NCBI RefSeq assembly: GCF_017876625.1
Contig: NZ_JAGIOH010000001.1
Coordinates: 5,725,501 to 5,789,500, forward strand
Origin: Streptomyces syringium
GTDB lineage: Bacteria > Actinomycetota > Actinomycetes > Streptomycetales > Streptomycetaceae
Length of the DNA stretch: 64,000 nt
Direction of reading: 5' to 3'
Part shown: in pieces, positions 1-7,820 of the stretch
Numbering within the stretch: the first letter of the stretch is position 1
Layout of the letters: each line of letters opens with the position of its first letter
Translations under genes and position numbers: made by a program
Notes under the pieces: model-generated
Seen by the model: the letters and a program-made list of their open reading frames with translations, nothing else
Told to the model about the DNA's origin: nothing
Databases searched by the model: none

Positions 1-49
1 GGGCGTGCAGGCCCTCGGCCCAGCCGACGTTGACGCGGCGCTCAACCAT
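1..49 (-). CDS. ptsH: HPr phosphocarrier protein, 5' end only
   Basis: Only the first 16 codons lie in the window; the gene runs off the left edge. The peptide begins MVERRVNVGWAEGLHA, which matches the start of Streptomyces HPr and ends at the beginning of the LHARP segment that carries the phosphorylated histidine. HPr passes phosphate from enzyme I to the sugar-specific EIIA components of the phosphotransferase system. An AAGGG ribosome-binding site lies upstream at about 56-60. A DasR-type operator lies 25 bp upstream of the start codon, which fits known control of ptsH by the GlcNAc-responsive regulator DasR. Confidence 0.85.
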   Translation of the reverse strand, partial: MVERRVNVGWAEGLHA

Positions 50-73
50 GGTGTTGCCCTTCAAGTCGCTATT

Positions 74-89
74 GGTTGTCTAGACCAGT
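74..89 (-). promoter_or_regulatory. dre operator (DasR binding site) of ptsH
   Basis: Read on the minus strand the 16-mer is ACTGGTCTAGACAACC. It matches 14 of 16 positions of the DasR-responsive element consensus (A-C/T-TGGTCTAGACCA-G/C-T). DasR is the GntR-family repressor of GlcNAc and PTS genes in Streptomyces, and ptsH is a known target. The site sits between the divergent genes but is much closer to ptsH (25 bp) than to the acetyltransferase gene (176 bp). Confidence 0.85.
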
Positions 90-128
90 GTCTCACGGGG
101 GTGGCGGTGCTCCGGTGTGGTGCTCCCC

Positions 129-164
129 ACGACACCTCGGGCGACACCTCGCACGACACCCCGG
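129..164. repeat. three tandem 12-bp direct repeats
   Basis: Three head-to-tail copies of a 12-mer (ACGACACCTCGG, GCGACACCTCGC, ACGACACCCCGG) fill the ptsH-pat intergenic region. A fourth decayed copy may follow at 165-176. The period is close to one helical turn. No regulator is recognised for it. Confidence 0.6.
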
Positions 165-253
165 ACGAACGTCCGGCCGCCTCCCGGGTGACAACCGCCC
201 CCGCGCCCTTGCCGCAAGGGGGGTGAGCCGGGACCGTTGTCGGTCCCCGGTCG

Positions 254-259
254 TACGCT
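254..259 (+). promoter_or_regulatory. -10 hexamer TACGCT for a leaderless start
   Basis: TACGCT fits the Streptomyces housekeeping -10 pattern TANNNT and ends six bases before the ATG at 266. No ribosome-binding site precedes the ATG, so transcription probably begins at or next to the start codon. No clear -35 is seen. Confidence 0.5.
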
Positions 260-265
260 GACCCC

Positions 266-3058
266 ATGCAGACGCCGTCCGAGCACGCGTACCCGACCCA
301 CTGGGAAGCCGACGTCGTGCTGCGCGACGGCGGCACCGCCCAGGTCCGCCCCATCACCCCCGACGACGCGGGCCGCCTGGTCAGCTTCTACGAACAGGTG
401 TCGGACGAGTCGAAGTACTACCGCTTCTTCGCGCCCTACCCCCGGCTCTCCGACCGGGACGTGCACCGATTCACCCACCACGACTACGTCGACCGGGTGG
501 GCCTGGCCGCCACCGTCGGGGGCGAGTTCATCGCCACCGTCCGCTACGACCGCATCGACGCCCGGGGCATGCCCGCCACCGCCCCCGCCGACGAGGCCGA
601 GGTCGCCTTCCTCGTCCAGGACGCCCACCAGGGCCGCGGTGTCGCCTCCGCCCTGCTCGAACACGTCGCGGCCGTCGCCCGCGAGCGCTCCATCCGGCGC
701 TTCGCCGCCGAGGTGCTGCCCGCCAACACCAAGATGATCAAGGTGTTCACGGACGCGGGGTACACCCAGAAGCGCAGCTTCGAGGACGGCGTCGTCCGTC
801 TCGAGCTGGACCTCGAACCCACCGACCGGTCCCTCGCCGTCCAGCGGGCCCGCGAGCAGCGCGCCGAGGCCCGCTCCGTCCAGCGCCTCCTGGCCCCCGG
901 CTCCGTCGCCGTCATCGGCACGGGCCGCGAGCCGGGCGGCATGGGCCGCACCGTCCTGCGCAATGTGCTGGCGGGCGGCTTCACGGGGCGCGCGCACGCG
1001 GTCAACCGGGCCTTCCCCGAAGGGCTTTCCGTCCTCGAACCCGAAGGCGTCCCCGCCCACCGCTCGGTCCTCGACATCACCGACCCCGTCGACCTCGCCG
1101 TCGTCGCCGTGCCCGCCGCCGCGGTGCCGTCCGTCGTCGCCGAGTGCGGCGAGCACGGCGTCCAGGGCCTCGTCGTCCTCTCCGCCGGATACGCCGAGAG
1201 CGGCCCCGACGGCCGCGCCCGCCAGCGCGAGCTGGTCCGCCAGGCCCGCTCGTACGGCATGCGCATCATCGGCCCCAACGCCTTCGGCCTCATCAACACC
1301 GCCGAGGGCGTCCGGCTCAACGCCTCCCTCTCGCCCGAGCTGCCCGCGGCCGGGCGGCTCGGGCTGTTCAGCCAGTCCGGCGCGATCGGCATCGCCCTGC
1401 TCTCCGGGCTGCACCGGCGCGCCGCCGGACTGGTCGGCGTCTCCACCTTCGTCTCCGCGGGAAACCGCGCCGACGTCTCCGGCAACGACTTCCTCCAGTA
1501 CTGGCACGACGACCCCGACACCGACGTCGCCCTCATGTACCTGGAATCGATCGGCAATCCCCGGAAGTTCACCCGCCTCGCCAAGCGCACCGCGGCCCGT
1601 AAGCCGGTCGTCGTCGTCAAGGGCGCCCGCCACGGCGGCGCGGCCCCCACGGGGCACGCCGTCCCCACCACCCGCATCCCCGACGCCACCGTCTCCGACC
1701 TGCTGCGGCAGGCGGGCGTCATACGCGTCGACACGGTCACCGAGCTCGCCGACGCCGGGTTGCTCCTCGCCTCCCAGCCGCTGCCCGCGGGCCCCCGCGT
1801 GGCCATCCTCGGCAATTCCGAGTCGCTGGCCCTGCTCACCTACGACGCCTGCCTCACGGAAGGCCTGCGCCCGCTGCCCCCGCGCGACCTCACCACGGCC
1901 GCGGGGCCCGCCGACTTCCGCGCGGCCCTCGCCGGGGCCCTGGCGGACGGCGGGAGCGACGCGGTGGTGGTCACCGCGATCCCCTGGGTGGACGGCACTT
2001 CCGCCGCCGACCTCGCGACCGCCCTGCGGGAAGCCGTCGCGCAGGCCCCGGCCGCCAAGCCCGTCACCGTCGTCCACCTGGAGATCGAGGGCCTCGCCGA
2101 GGCGTTGGCGGCCGCCCCCACCGCGCCCCCCGGGCAGCCGGACGGACCCGCCGACCGCGCGCCCGCCGTGCGGATACCCGCCTACCCCGCGGCCGAGCGC
2201 GCCGTCCGGGCCCTGGCCGAGGCCGCGCGGTACGCCCGCTGGCGGCGGCAGCTCGCGGAGCCCGGCCGGGTGCCCGAGTACGACGACATCGACGAGGCCG
2301 GTGCGGCCGCCGACATCGACGTGCTGCTGACCGCCCACGGCGCGGCCACCTCGCGGCCCGGCGGCCCCCGGGCCGTCACGCTGTCCGCCGCCGACACCCA
2401 GCGGCTCCTCGCCCGGTACGGGATCGCCGTGCTGCCCGCCCTGCCCGCACCCGACCCCGACGGCGCCGTCCGCGCGGCACACCGGCTCGGGTTCCCCGTG
2501 GCGCTCAAGCCCACCGCCCCGCACCTGCGCCACCGCGCCGACCTCGGCGGCGTCCGGCTCGACCTGGGCGGCGAGGGGGAACTGCGCCGGGCCTACGCGG
2601 AGTTGACCGAGCTGCTCGGCAAGCCCGAGGAGACCCGGCTGGTGGTGCAGTCGATGGCCCCCCGCGGCGTCGACACGGTCGTACGGGCCGCGATCGACCC
2701 GGCGGCCGGCGCGGTGCTCTCCTTCGGGCTGGCGGGGGCGCCGTCCCTGCTGCTCGGTGACACGGCCCACCGCCTCGTCCCGGCGACCGACCGGGACGTC
2801 GCCGAGCTGATCCGCTCCATCCGTACCGCGCCGCTGCTCTTCGGCTGGCGTGGCTCCGCCCCCGTGGACACCGGGGCCCTCGAGGAGCTGCTGCTGCGCG
2901 TCTCGCGCCTGGTGGACGACCACCCCGAGGTCGTGGGCGCCGACCTGGAGCCCGTGATCGTCGCCCCGCACGGCGTCCATGTGCTCGGCGCGTCCCTGCG
3001 CCTCGCCCCGCCCCCTGCCCGCACCGATCTCGGCCCGCGCAGCCTGCCCGCGTATTGA
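266..3058 (+). CDS. PatA-like protein lysine acetyltransferase (GNAT plus NDP-forming acyl-CoA synthetase domains)
   Basis: This 930-residue protein has an N-terminal GNAT domain (about residues 15-180). After it come the CoA-binding Rossmann domain (from about 205, VAVIGTGREPGGMGR), the ligase-CoA domains (SQSGAIG near 370) and a C-terminal ATP-grasp module (from about 715) of an ADP-forming acyl-CoA synthetase. In the enterobacterial Pat enzyme the GNAT domain is at the C-terminus. The N-terminal order seen here is the one described for S. lividans PatA, which acetylates and inactivates acyl-CoA synthetases such as acetoacetyl-CoA synthetase. The synthetase active-site loop, usually SHTG, reads GHAVPTT at about residue 461, so the ligase half may bind ligand without catalysing. 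It is probably translated from a leaderless message. Confidence 0.85.
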   Translation: MQTPSEHAYPTHWEADVVLRDGGTAQVRPITPDDAGRLVSFYEQVSDESKYYRFFAPYPRLSDRDVHRFTHHDYVDRVGLAATVGGEFIATVRYDRIDARGMPATAPADEAEVAFLVQDAHQGRGVASALLEHVAAVARERSIRRFAAEVLPANTKMIKVFTDAGYTQKRSFEDGVVRLELDLEPTDRSLAVQRAREQRAEARSVQRLLAPGSVAVIGTGREPGGMGRTVLRNVLAGGFTGRAHAVNRAFPEGLSVLEPEGVPAHRSVLDITDPVDLAVVAVPAAAVPSVVAECGEHGVQGLVVLSAGYAESGPDGRARQRELVRQARSYGMRIIGPNAFGLINTAEGVRLNASLSPELPAAGRLGLFSQSGAIGIALLSGLHRRAAGLVGVSTFVSAGNRADVSGNDFLQYWHDDPDTDVALMYLESIGNPRKFTRLAKRTAARKPVVVVKGARHGGAAPTGHAVPTTRIPDATVSDLLRQAGVIRVDTVTELADAGLLLASQPLPAGPRVAILGNSESLALLTYDACLTEGLRPLPPRDLTTAAGPADFRAALAGALADGGSDAVVVTAIPWVDGTSAADLATALREAVAQAPAAKPVTVVHLEIEGLAEALAAAPTAPPGQPDGPADRAPAVRIPAYPAAERAVRALAEAARYARWRRQLAEPGRVPEYDDIDEAGAAADIDVLLTAHGAATSRPGGPRAVTLSAADTQRLLARYGIAVLPALPAPDPDGAVRAAHRLGFPVALKPTAPHLRHRADLGGVRLDLGGEGELRRAYAELTELLGKPEETRLVVQSMAPRGVDTVVRAAIDPAAGAVLSFGLAGAPSLLLGDTAHRLVPATDRDVAELIRSIRTAPLLFGWRGSAPVDTGALEELLLRVSRLVDDHPEVVGADLEPVIVAPHGVHVLGASLRLAPPPARTDLGPRSLPAY

Positions 3059-3181
3059 CCCGGTGGGGGTGCGCACCGCCGCAGGGCGTTCGCCGCCGCA
3101 GACGGCAGGACGGCCCACAGCCGCGGACCTCGGGCCAAGGGGCCGCTGAGGCCGAGCGCCAAGGCGACCCCGTACGCCCCG

Positions 3182-3187
3182 TAGGAT
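3182..3187 (+). promoter_or_regulatory. -10 hexamer TAGGAT for a leaderless start
   Basis: TAGGAT ends six bases before the ATG at 3194. There is no ribosome-binding site, which points to a leaderless transcript for the following gene pair. No convincing -35 is visible. Confidence 0.5.
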
Positions 3188-3193
3188 GGGCGT

Positions 3194-3781
3194 ATGGCGA
3201 AGACCGGTACGACGACCCAGGGGCTGCGCGCGGCGATCGAGCGCAGCGGCTACTACCCGGCCCTCGTGGCCGAGGCGGTGGAGGCCGCCGTGGGCGGGGA
3301 GCCGGTCGTTTCGTACCTGGTCCACCAGGAGACGACCTTCGATTCGAACGAGGTCCGCCGCCATGTGACGGTCCTCGTCCTGACCGGCACGCGCTTCATC
3401 GTCAGCCACACCGACGAGCAGGCCGCCGACGCCACGTCGCCGTCCCCGTACGCCACCACCTCGACCGAGTCCGTGAAGATCGGCCGGATCTCCTCGGTCG
3501 TGCTCAGCCGCGTCGTCGCCAACCCCGAGTCGTACACCCCCGGCACCCTGCCGCGCGAGGTCGTCCTCACCATCGGCTGGGGCGCGGTCTCCCGGATCGA
3601 CCTGGAGCCCGCCGCCTGCGGTGACCCCAACTGCGACGCCGACCACGGCTACACCGGCTCGTCGACCGCCGACGACCTGAGCCTGCGCGTCAGCGAGGCG
3701 GGCGACGGTCCGGACACCGTCCGCCAGACCCTGGCCTTCGCCCAGGCGCTCTCCGAGGCGACCGCGGCCACCGCCCGCTGA
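3194..3781 (+). CDS. DUF5998-type conserved actinobacterial protein
   Basis: A 195-residue protein that I recognise only as a conserved Streptomyces family (DUF5998 in current nomenclature, as I recall). It has no signal peptide or membrane segment. A Cys-Asp/Cys pair occurs near the C-terminus (ACGDPNCDADHG, about residues 140-151), which could bind a metal but is not a known motif. Its stop codon overlaps the start of the phosphodiesterase gene by one base (TGATG at 3779-3783), so the two are translationally coupled and probably act together. The molecular function is unknown. Confidence 0.75.
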   Translation: MAKTGTTTQGLRAAIERSGYYPALVAEAVEAAVGGEPVVSYLVHQETTFDSNEVRRHVTVLVLTGTRFIVSHTDEQAADATSPSPYATTSTESVKIGRISSVVLSRVVANPESYTPGTLPREVVLTIGWGAVSRIDLEPAACGDPNCDADHGYTGSSTADDLSLRVSEAGDGPDTVRQTLAFAQALSEATAATAR

Positions 3782-4989
3782 TGGCACACCTGACGACAGC
3801 GGGCTCCGCCTGGCACGAGCCCGCACCGCTCGACCCCCGCTCCGCCCCGCTCCCGCGCTACGGCACCGGCTCGCTCGCCGACCTGCTGCCCACCATCGCG
3901 TCCGGCATGGGCGTCCCCGGCCTGCCCGCCGGCATGGACCTCGCGTCCGCCGACCGGGTCTGCGTCTTCCTCATCGACGGTCTGGGCTGGGAGCTGCTGC
4001 GCGCCCACCCGGCGGAAGCGCCCTTCCTGCACTCCTTGCTCGGCACGTCCATGAACGGCACCGGCCAGCCCATGACCGCGGGCTTCCCGTCGACCACCGC
4101 CACCTCACTGGCCTCGGTGGGCACCGGTCTGCCGCCCGGCGCCCACGGCCTGCCGGGCTACACCGTCGCCGACCCCGCCACCGGTCAGCTGATGAACCAG
4201 CTCCGCTGGCGGCCGTGGACCGACCCGCACGTCTGGCAGCCGTATCCGACCGTCTTCCAACTCGCGGACGCCGCCGGGGTGCACACCTGCCAGGTCTCCG
4301 CGCCCGACTTCCAGCACACCCCGCTGACGAAGATCGCACTGAGCGGCGGCACCTTCCACGGCCGGCTCTCCGGCGAGGACCGGATGGACCTCGCGGCCGA
4401 CCGGCTCGCCGCCGCCGACCGCTCGCTCGTCTACACCTACTACAGCGAGGTCGACGGCAAGGGCCACCGCTTCGGCGTCGACTCCGACGAGTGGCGCGGC
4501 CAGTTGATGTACGTGGACCGGCTCGCCCAGCGGCTAGCCGAGCAGCTGCCGCCCCGCTCGGCGCTGTACGTCACCGCCGACCACGGCATGATCGACATCC
4601 CCTTCGACCCGGAGTCGCGCATCGACTTCGACGAGGACTGGGAGCTGCGCGCCGGGGTCGCCCTGCTCGGCGGCGAGGCCCGGGCCCGCCATGTGTACGC
4701 CGTGCCCGGCGCCGCCAACGATGTGCTCGCCGTATGGCGCGAGGTGCTCGGTGAGCAGATGTGGGTGGCGGGCCGTGACGAGGCCATCGAGGCCGGCTGG
4801 TTCGGACCGCCCGGGGAGGGCGTCGACGACCGGGTGTACGCCCGGATCGGCGATGTCGTCGCCGCGGCCCGCGACGACATCGCGATCGTCGCGTCCGAGA
4901 CCGAGCCGAACGAATCCGCGATGGTCGGTCTGCACGGATCCATGACGCCCGTCGAGCAGCTCGTGCCGCTCGTCGAAGTACGCACCTGA
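3781..4989 (+). CDS. alkaline-phosphatase-superfamily phosphodiesterase / nucleotide pyrophosphatase
   Basis: This 402-residue protein has the type I phosphodiesterase/nucleotide pyrophosphatase fold. The first metal motif is VFLIDGLGW (near residue 63). The nucleophile region is GFPSTTATS (about 101-109), and the closing metal sites are ADHGM (about 266) and a GLHGS segment near the C-terminus. These enzymes hydrolyse phosphodiester or pyrophosphate bonds using two zinc ions. The substrate cannot be told from sequence. No signal peptide is evident, so it is probably cytoplasmic. It is coupled to the preceding DUF5998 gene by a one-base overlap. Confidence 0.85.
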   Translation: MAHLTTAGSAWHEPAPLDPRSAPLPRYGTGSLADLLPTIASGMGVPGLPAGMDLASADRVCVFLIDGLGWELLRAHPAEAPFLHSLLGTSMNGTGQPMTAGFPSTTATSLASVGTGLPPGAHGLPGYTVADPATGQLMNQLRWRPWTDPHVWQPYPTVFQLADAAGVHTCQVSAPDFQHTPLTKIALSGGTFHGRLSGEDRMDLAADRLAAADRSLVYTYYSEVDGKGHRFGVDSDEWRGQLMYVDRLAQRLAEQLPPRSALYVTADHGMIDIPFDPESRIDFDEDWELRAGVALLGGEARARHVYAVPGAANDVLAVWREVLGEQMWVAGRDEAIEAGWFGPPGEGVDDRVYARIGDVVAAARDDIAIVASETEPNESAMVGLHGSMTPVEQLVPLVEVRT

Positions 4990-5079
4990 TACGCACGCGA
5001 GCCGTGCGCACCCCAGCACCGCCCCGCCGCACCGCCTGCCCGCCGACGACCGAGACAAATGAAAGGCATTGGCTTTCCC

Positions 5080-5763
5080 ATGCCCGAGCTGGTGTTCTTC
5101 TCCGGAACCATGGACTGCGGAAAGAGCACCCTCGCTCTGCAGATCGAGCACAACCGCTCGACCCGCGGACTCCAAGGGATGATCTACACGAAGAACGACC
5201 GCGCGGGTGAGGGAAAGCTTTCCTCCCGGCTCGGTCTGGTCACCGACTCCGTCGAGGCGGGCGAGGGCTTCGACTTCTACGCGCACATCGTCGGCCACAT
5301 CTCCGCCGGCGGCCGCGCGGACTACGTCATCGCCGACGAGGCGCAGTTCCTCGCCCCGGAGCAGGTCGATCAGCTGGCCCGGATCGTCGACGACCTCGAA
5401 CTCGACGTCTTCGCCTTCGGCATCACCACCGACTTCCGCACCCGGCTCTTCCCCGGCTCCCAGCGCCTGGTCGAACTCGCCGACCGGATAGAGGTCCTCC
5501 AGGTCGAGGCGCTCTGCTGGTGCGGCGCGCGCGCCACCCACAACGCCCGTACGGTCGGCGGACAGATGGTCGTCGAAGGCGCGCAGGTGGTCGTGGGCGA
5601 CGTCAACCAGCCGGAGACCGTGGTGGGTTACGAGGTGCTGTGCCGCCGTCACCACCGCCGTCGGCTGACGGCCGCCGCGGCCCGCGCCGCGGCCCTGTCG
5701 CCCGACGTGCTGCCGCTGGACCCCGTCGACGAGAGCGCTAACGCGTCGTCCGTAGGAGTGTGA
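5080..5763 (+). CDS. tdk: thymidine kinase (type II)
   Basis: It phosphorylates thymidine to dTMP in the salvage pathway. The P-loop is GTMDCGKST (residues 8-16), the DEAQ catalytic/lid segment is VIADEAQFL, and zinc-ligand cysteines of the type II family appear in CWCGARATH and LCRRH. I chose the ATG at 5080 (MPELVFF), where the family alignment begins; a GAAAGG motif lies 13 bases upstream. An in-frame ATG at 5059 would add seven residues but has no ribosome-binding site. The 3' end overlaps the convergent VOC gene by 26 bp. Confidence 0.9.
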   Translation: MPELVFFSGTMDCGKSTLALQIEHNRSTRGLQGMIYTKNDRAGEGKLSSRLGLVTDSVEAGEGFDFYAHIVGHISAGGRADYVIADEAQFLAPEQVDQLARIVDDLELDVFAFGITTDFRTRLFPGSQRLVELADRIEVLQVEALCWCGARATHNARTVGGQMVVEGAQVVVGDVNQPETVVGYEVLCRRHHRRRLTAAAARAAALSPDVLPLDPVDESANASSVGV

Positions 5764-6541
5764 AGACGGCCCCCTCCGGGTCCGCGACCGTGGCCACCCG
5801 GCCGGTCCGCCCCTCCTGAGGCGGCAGCAGCACCCGGCCGCCGAGCTCGTCCGCCCGCCGGGCGGCGGCGTCGGTGTCCGCCACCTCGAAGTACGTCATC
5901 CAGTGCGGGCCCCGGCGGCGCGGCAGGGCGGCCCCCACGCCGTGGATCGCGGCGACCGGACGGCCGTCCACGAGCAGGGTGAGGTAGTCGGTGTCCAACG
6001 GGTCGGCCGACACCGTCTCGTAGCCGAAGAGGGCCTGGTAGAACTTCACGACGGCGGTCGTCTCATAGGTGATCAGCTCATGCCAGACCGGCGTGCCCGG
6101 CACGCCCACCAGCGCGGGGCCCACCAGCTCCTGGCCCTGCCAGACGCCGAAGGGCGCCCCCGCCGGGTCGGAGGCGAGCACCAGCCGCCCCGCGTCCTCC
6201 GCGGTCAGCGGGCCCACGCCCACGGTGCCGCCGGAACAGCGGATCCACTCCGCGGTCGCGTCCGCGTCGTCGCTCGCGAGATAGGTCGTCCAGGTGGTCG
6301 ACAGCCGGCGGTCGGGCAGCAGTTCGCCGATCCCGGCCACGTCGCGGCCGTCGATCGTCGCACGGACGTACGGGCCCAGTTGGCGTGGTCCGGGGCTGTA
6401 GTAGCTCCAGCCGAACAGACCACTGTAGAAGTCCTGGATAGCCTCCAGATCGTGCACCAGGAGACTCGTCCAGCATGGGGTGCCTGGGGTGTGCCGAGCC
6501 TCCCCCTTGCTCTGCTGGGGGGACCCCCATACCTCGGTCAT
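5738..6541 (-). CDS. VOC (glyoxalase/bleomycin-resistance fold) family protein, two domains
   Basis: A 267-residue protein made of two tandem glyoxalase-fold repeats. The first starts at TPCWTSLLVHDLEAIQDFY (about residues 20-38) and the second at TPVWHELITYETTAVVKFY (about 149). This layout is seen in the hydroxylase-like actinobacterial VOC proteins, but most have no assigned substrate. The ATG at 6541 has an AGGAG site nine bases upstream; longer in-frame extensions lack one. The gene converges on tdk with overlapping stop regions (5738-5763). Confidence 0.8.
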   Translation of the reverse strand: MTEVWGSPQQSKGEARHTPGTPCWTSLLVHDLEAIQDFYSGLFGWSYYSPGPRQLGPYVRATIDGRDVAGIGELLPDRRLSTTWTTYLASDDADATAEWIRCSGGTVGVGPLTAEDAGRLVLASDPAGAPFGVWQGQELVGPALVGVPGTPVWHELITYETTAVVKFYQALFGYETVSADPLDTDYLTLLVDGRPVAAIHGVGAALPRRRGPHWMTYFEVADTDAAARRADELGGRVLLPPQEGRTGRVATVADPEGAVFTLLRTTR

Positions 6542-6796
6542 CGTCACTCTCTCCTCGGACCATCGTGGTGGCCGCGCGCCCGCGCCGGTTCGGTGGCGCT
6601 CTGGATGGGACGGGGCTCGACCCGATGCTTGCACCACCTGTGGTGACGTACCCCCCGGCCGCGCCGGATTCCCCGGGTTCCCGCAGGAGAATGCCCGATT
6701 TCGCGCCGCGCATCCGTTTCGGCGTCGGGGGCGTCCAGTATCGATCAGCTTCGCGCGGTCTGGCCAGAGGGCCATTCGGCGCAATGCCGACTACGC

Positions 6797-6802
6797 CAGA
6801 AT
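6797..6802 (+). promoter_or_regulatory. -10 hexamer CAGAAT for a leaderless start
   Basis: CAGAAT ends seven bases before the ATG at 6810 and no ribosome-binding site is present. This supports the start chosen for the sulfurtransferase. Confidence 0.4.
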
Positions 6803-6809
6803 GGCGGCC

Positions 6810-7649
6810 ATGGACGCCATCATCACCGCAGACCAACTCGTGAGCGCAGCGGCCGGAGACCGGCCGCCGACCCTCCTGGACATCCGCTGGCAGCACGGCC
6901 GGCCTTCCGGCCGCCCGGAGTACGAGGCCGGGCATCTGCCCGGCGCCGTCTATGTGGACCTGGACACCGAGCTCGCCGGGGCGCCGGGGGAGCGGGGCCG
7001 GCACCCGCTGCCGGACATCGCCGCCTTCGGGGCGGCGATGCGGCGGGCCGGGGTGAGCCGGGACCGTGAGGTCGTCGTCTACGACGGCGGGCTGGGCTGG
7101 GCGGCGGCCCGCGCCTGGTGGCTGCTGCGCTGGACGGGCCACCCGGCCGTACGGGTGCTCGACGGCGGGCTCGCCGCCTGGACGGGCCGGGGCGGTTCGC
7201 TGACCAAGGAGATCCCGTCGGTGACGGAGGGTGACTTCGTCCCCGAGCCCGGCGCGCGGCCGATCCTTCTCGACGCGGACGGCGCGGCGGCGCTGGCCCG
7301 GCGGGGTCTGCTGCTGGACGCGCGGGCGGGGGAGCGCTACCGGGGCGAGGTGGAGCCGATCGACCCGGTCGCCGGCCATATCCCCGGCGCGGTGTCCGCC
7401 CCGACGAGCGAGAACGCGACGGAGGACGGCCGCTTCCACCCCGCGGCGGTGCTCGGCCGCCGGTTCGCGGGGCTGGGCGTCACGCCGGACACGGAGGTCG
7501 GCGTCTACTGCGGCTCGGGAGTGTCGGCGGCACAGCAGGTGCTGGCCCTGGCGGTCGCCGGGATCCCGGCGGCGCTGTACATCGGCTCCTGGAGCGAGTG
7601 GACGGCGGACGGCAGCCGTCCCGTGGCGACGGGCCCTCAGCCGGGCTGA
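6810..7649 (+). CDS. sulfurtransferase (thiosulfate / 3-mercaptopyruvate type), double rhodanese
   Basis: This 279-residue protein has two rhodanese domains. The N-terminal one (about 5-125) is inactive in this family. The C-terminal one carries the catalytic cysteine in YCGSGVSA (about residue 233), close to the CG(S/T)GVT loop of mercaptopyruvate and thiosulfate sulfurtransferases. It transfers sulfane sulfur to cyanide or thiol acceptors and serves in cysteine and thiosulfate metabolism. The start is either this ATG or one three codons upstream (6801). The gene is followed by a strong bidirectional terminator shared with sepH. Confidence 0.85.
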   Translation: MDAIITADQLVSAAAGDRPPTLLDIRWQHGRPSGRPEYEAGHLPGAVYVDLDTELAGAPGERGRHPLPDIAAFGAAMRRAGVSRDREVVVYDGGLGWAAARAWWLLRWTGHPAVRVLDGGLAAWTGRGGSLTKEIPSVTEGDFVPEPGARPILLDADGAAALARRGLLLDARAGERYRGEVEPIDPVAGHIPGAVSAPTSENATEDGRFHPAAVLGRRFAGLGVTPDTEVGVYCGSGVSAAQQVLALAVAGIPAALYIGSWSEWTADGSRPVATGPQPG

Positions 7650-7759
7650 CCGCCCCTCGCCGTTGGCTGAAAATAAGCCCGGGCGATCGCGAAAGTGGAC
7701 GCGGATCCCGTCGGGGAAACGAGCCGATCGGGCGGCGGCCATGTGGGTGAGCAAGCGAC

Positions 7760-7809
7760 TGAGCCGCCGTCACCTCCCTCGCCTCGGTGGGGGAGATGAC
7801 GGCGGCTCA
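7760..7809. terminator. bidirectional terminator between sulfurtransferase and sepH
   Basis: A perfect 13-bp inverted repeat, TGAGCCGCCGTCA at 7760-7772 and its complement at 7797-7809, with further pairing toward the loop. It lies between two convergent genes. Confidence 0.8.
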
Positions 7810-7820
7810 CCGCAGTGGGC

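Noticed and set aside
80..3826. A very long minus-strand open frame opposite the Pat and DUF5998 genes
   Set aside because: High GC leaves antisense frames open; its product is low-complexity and rich in Gly/Arg/Asp, and the plus-strand genes have clear domains.
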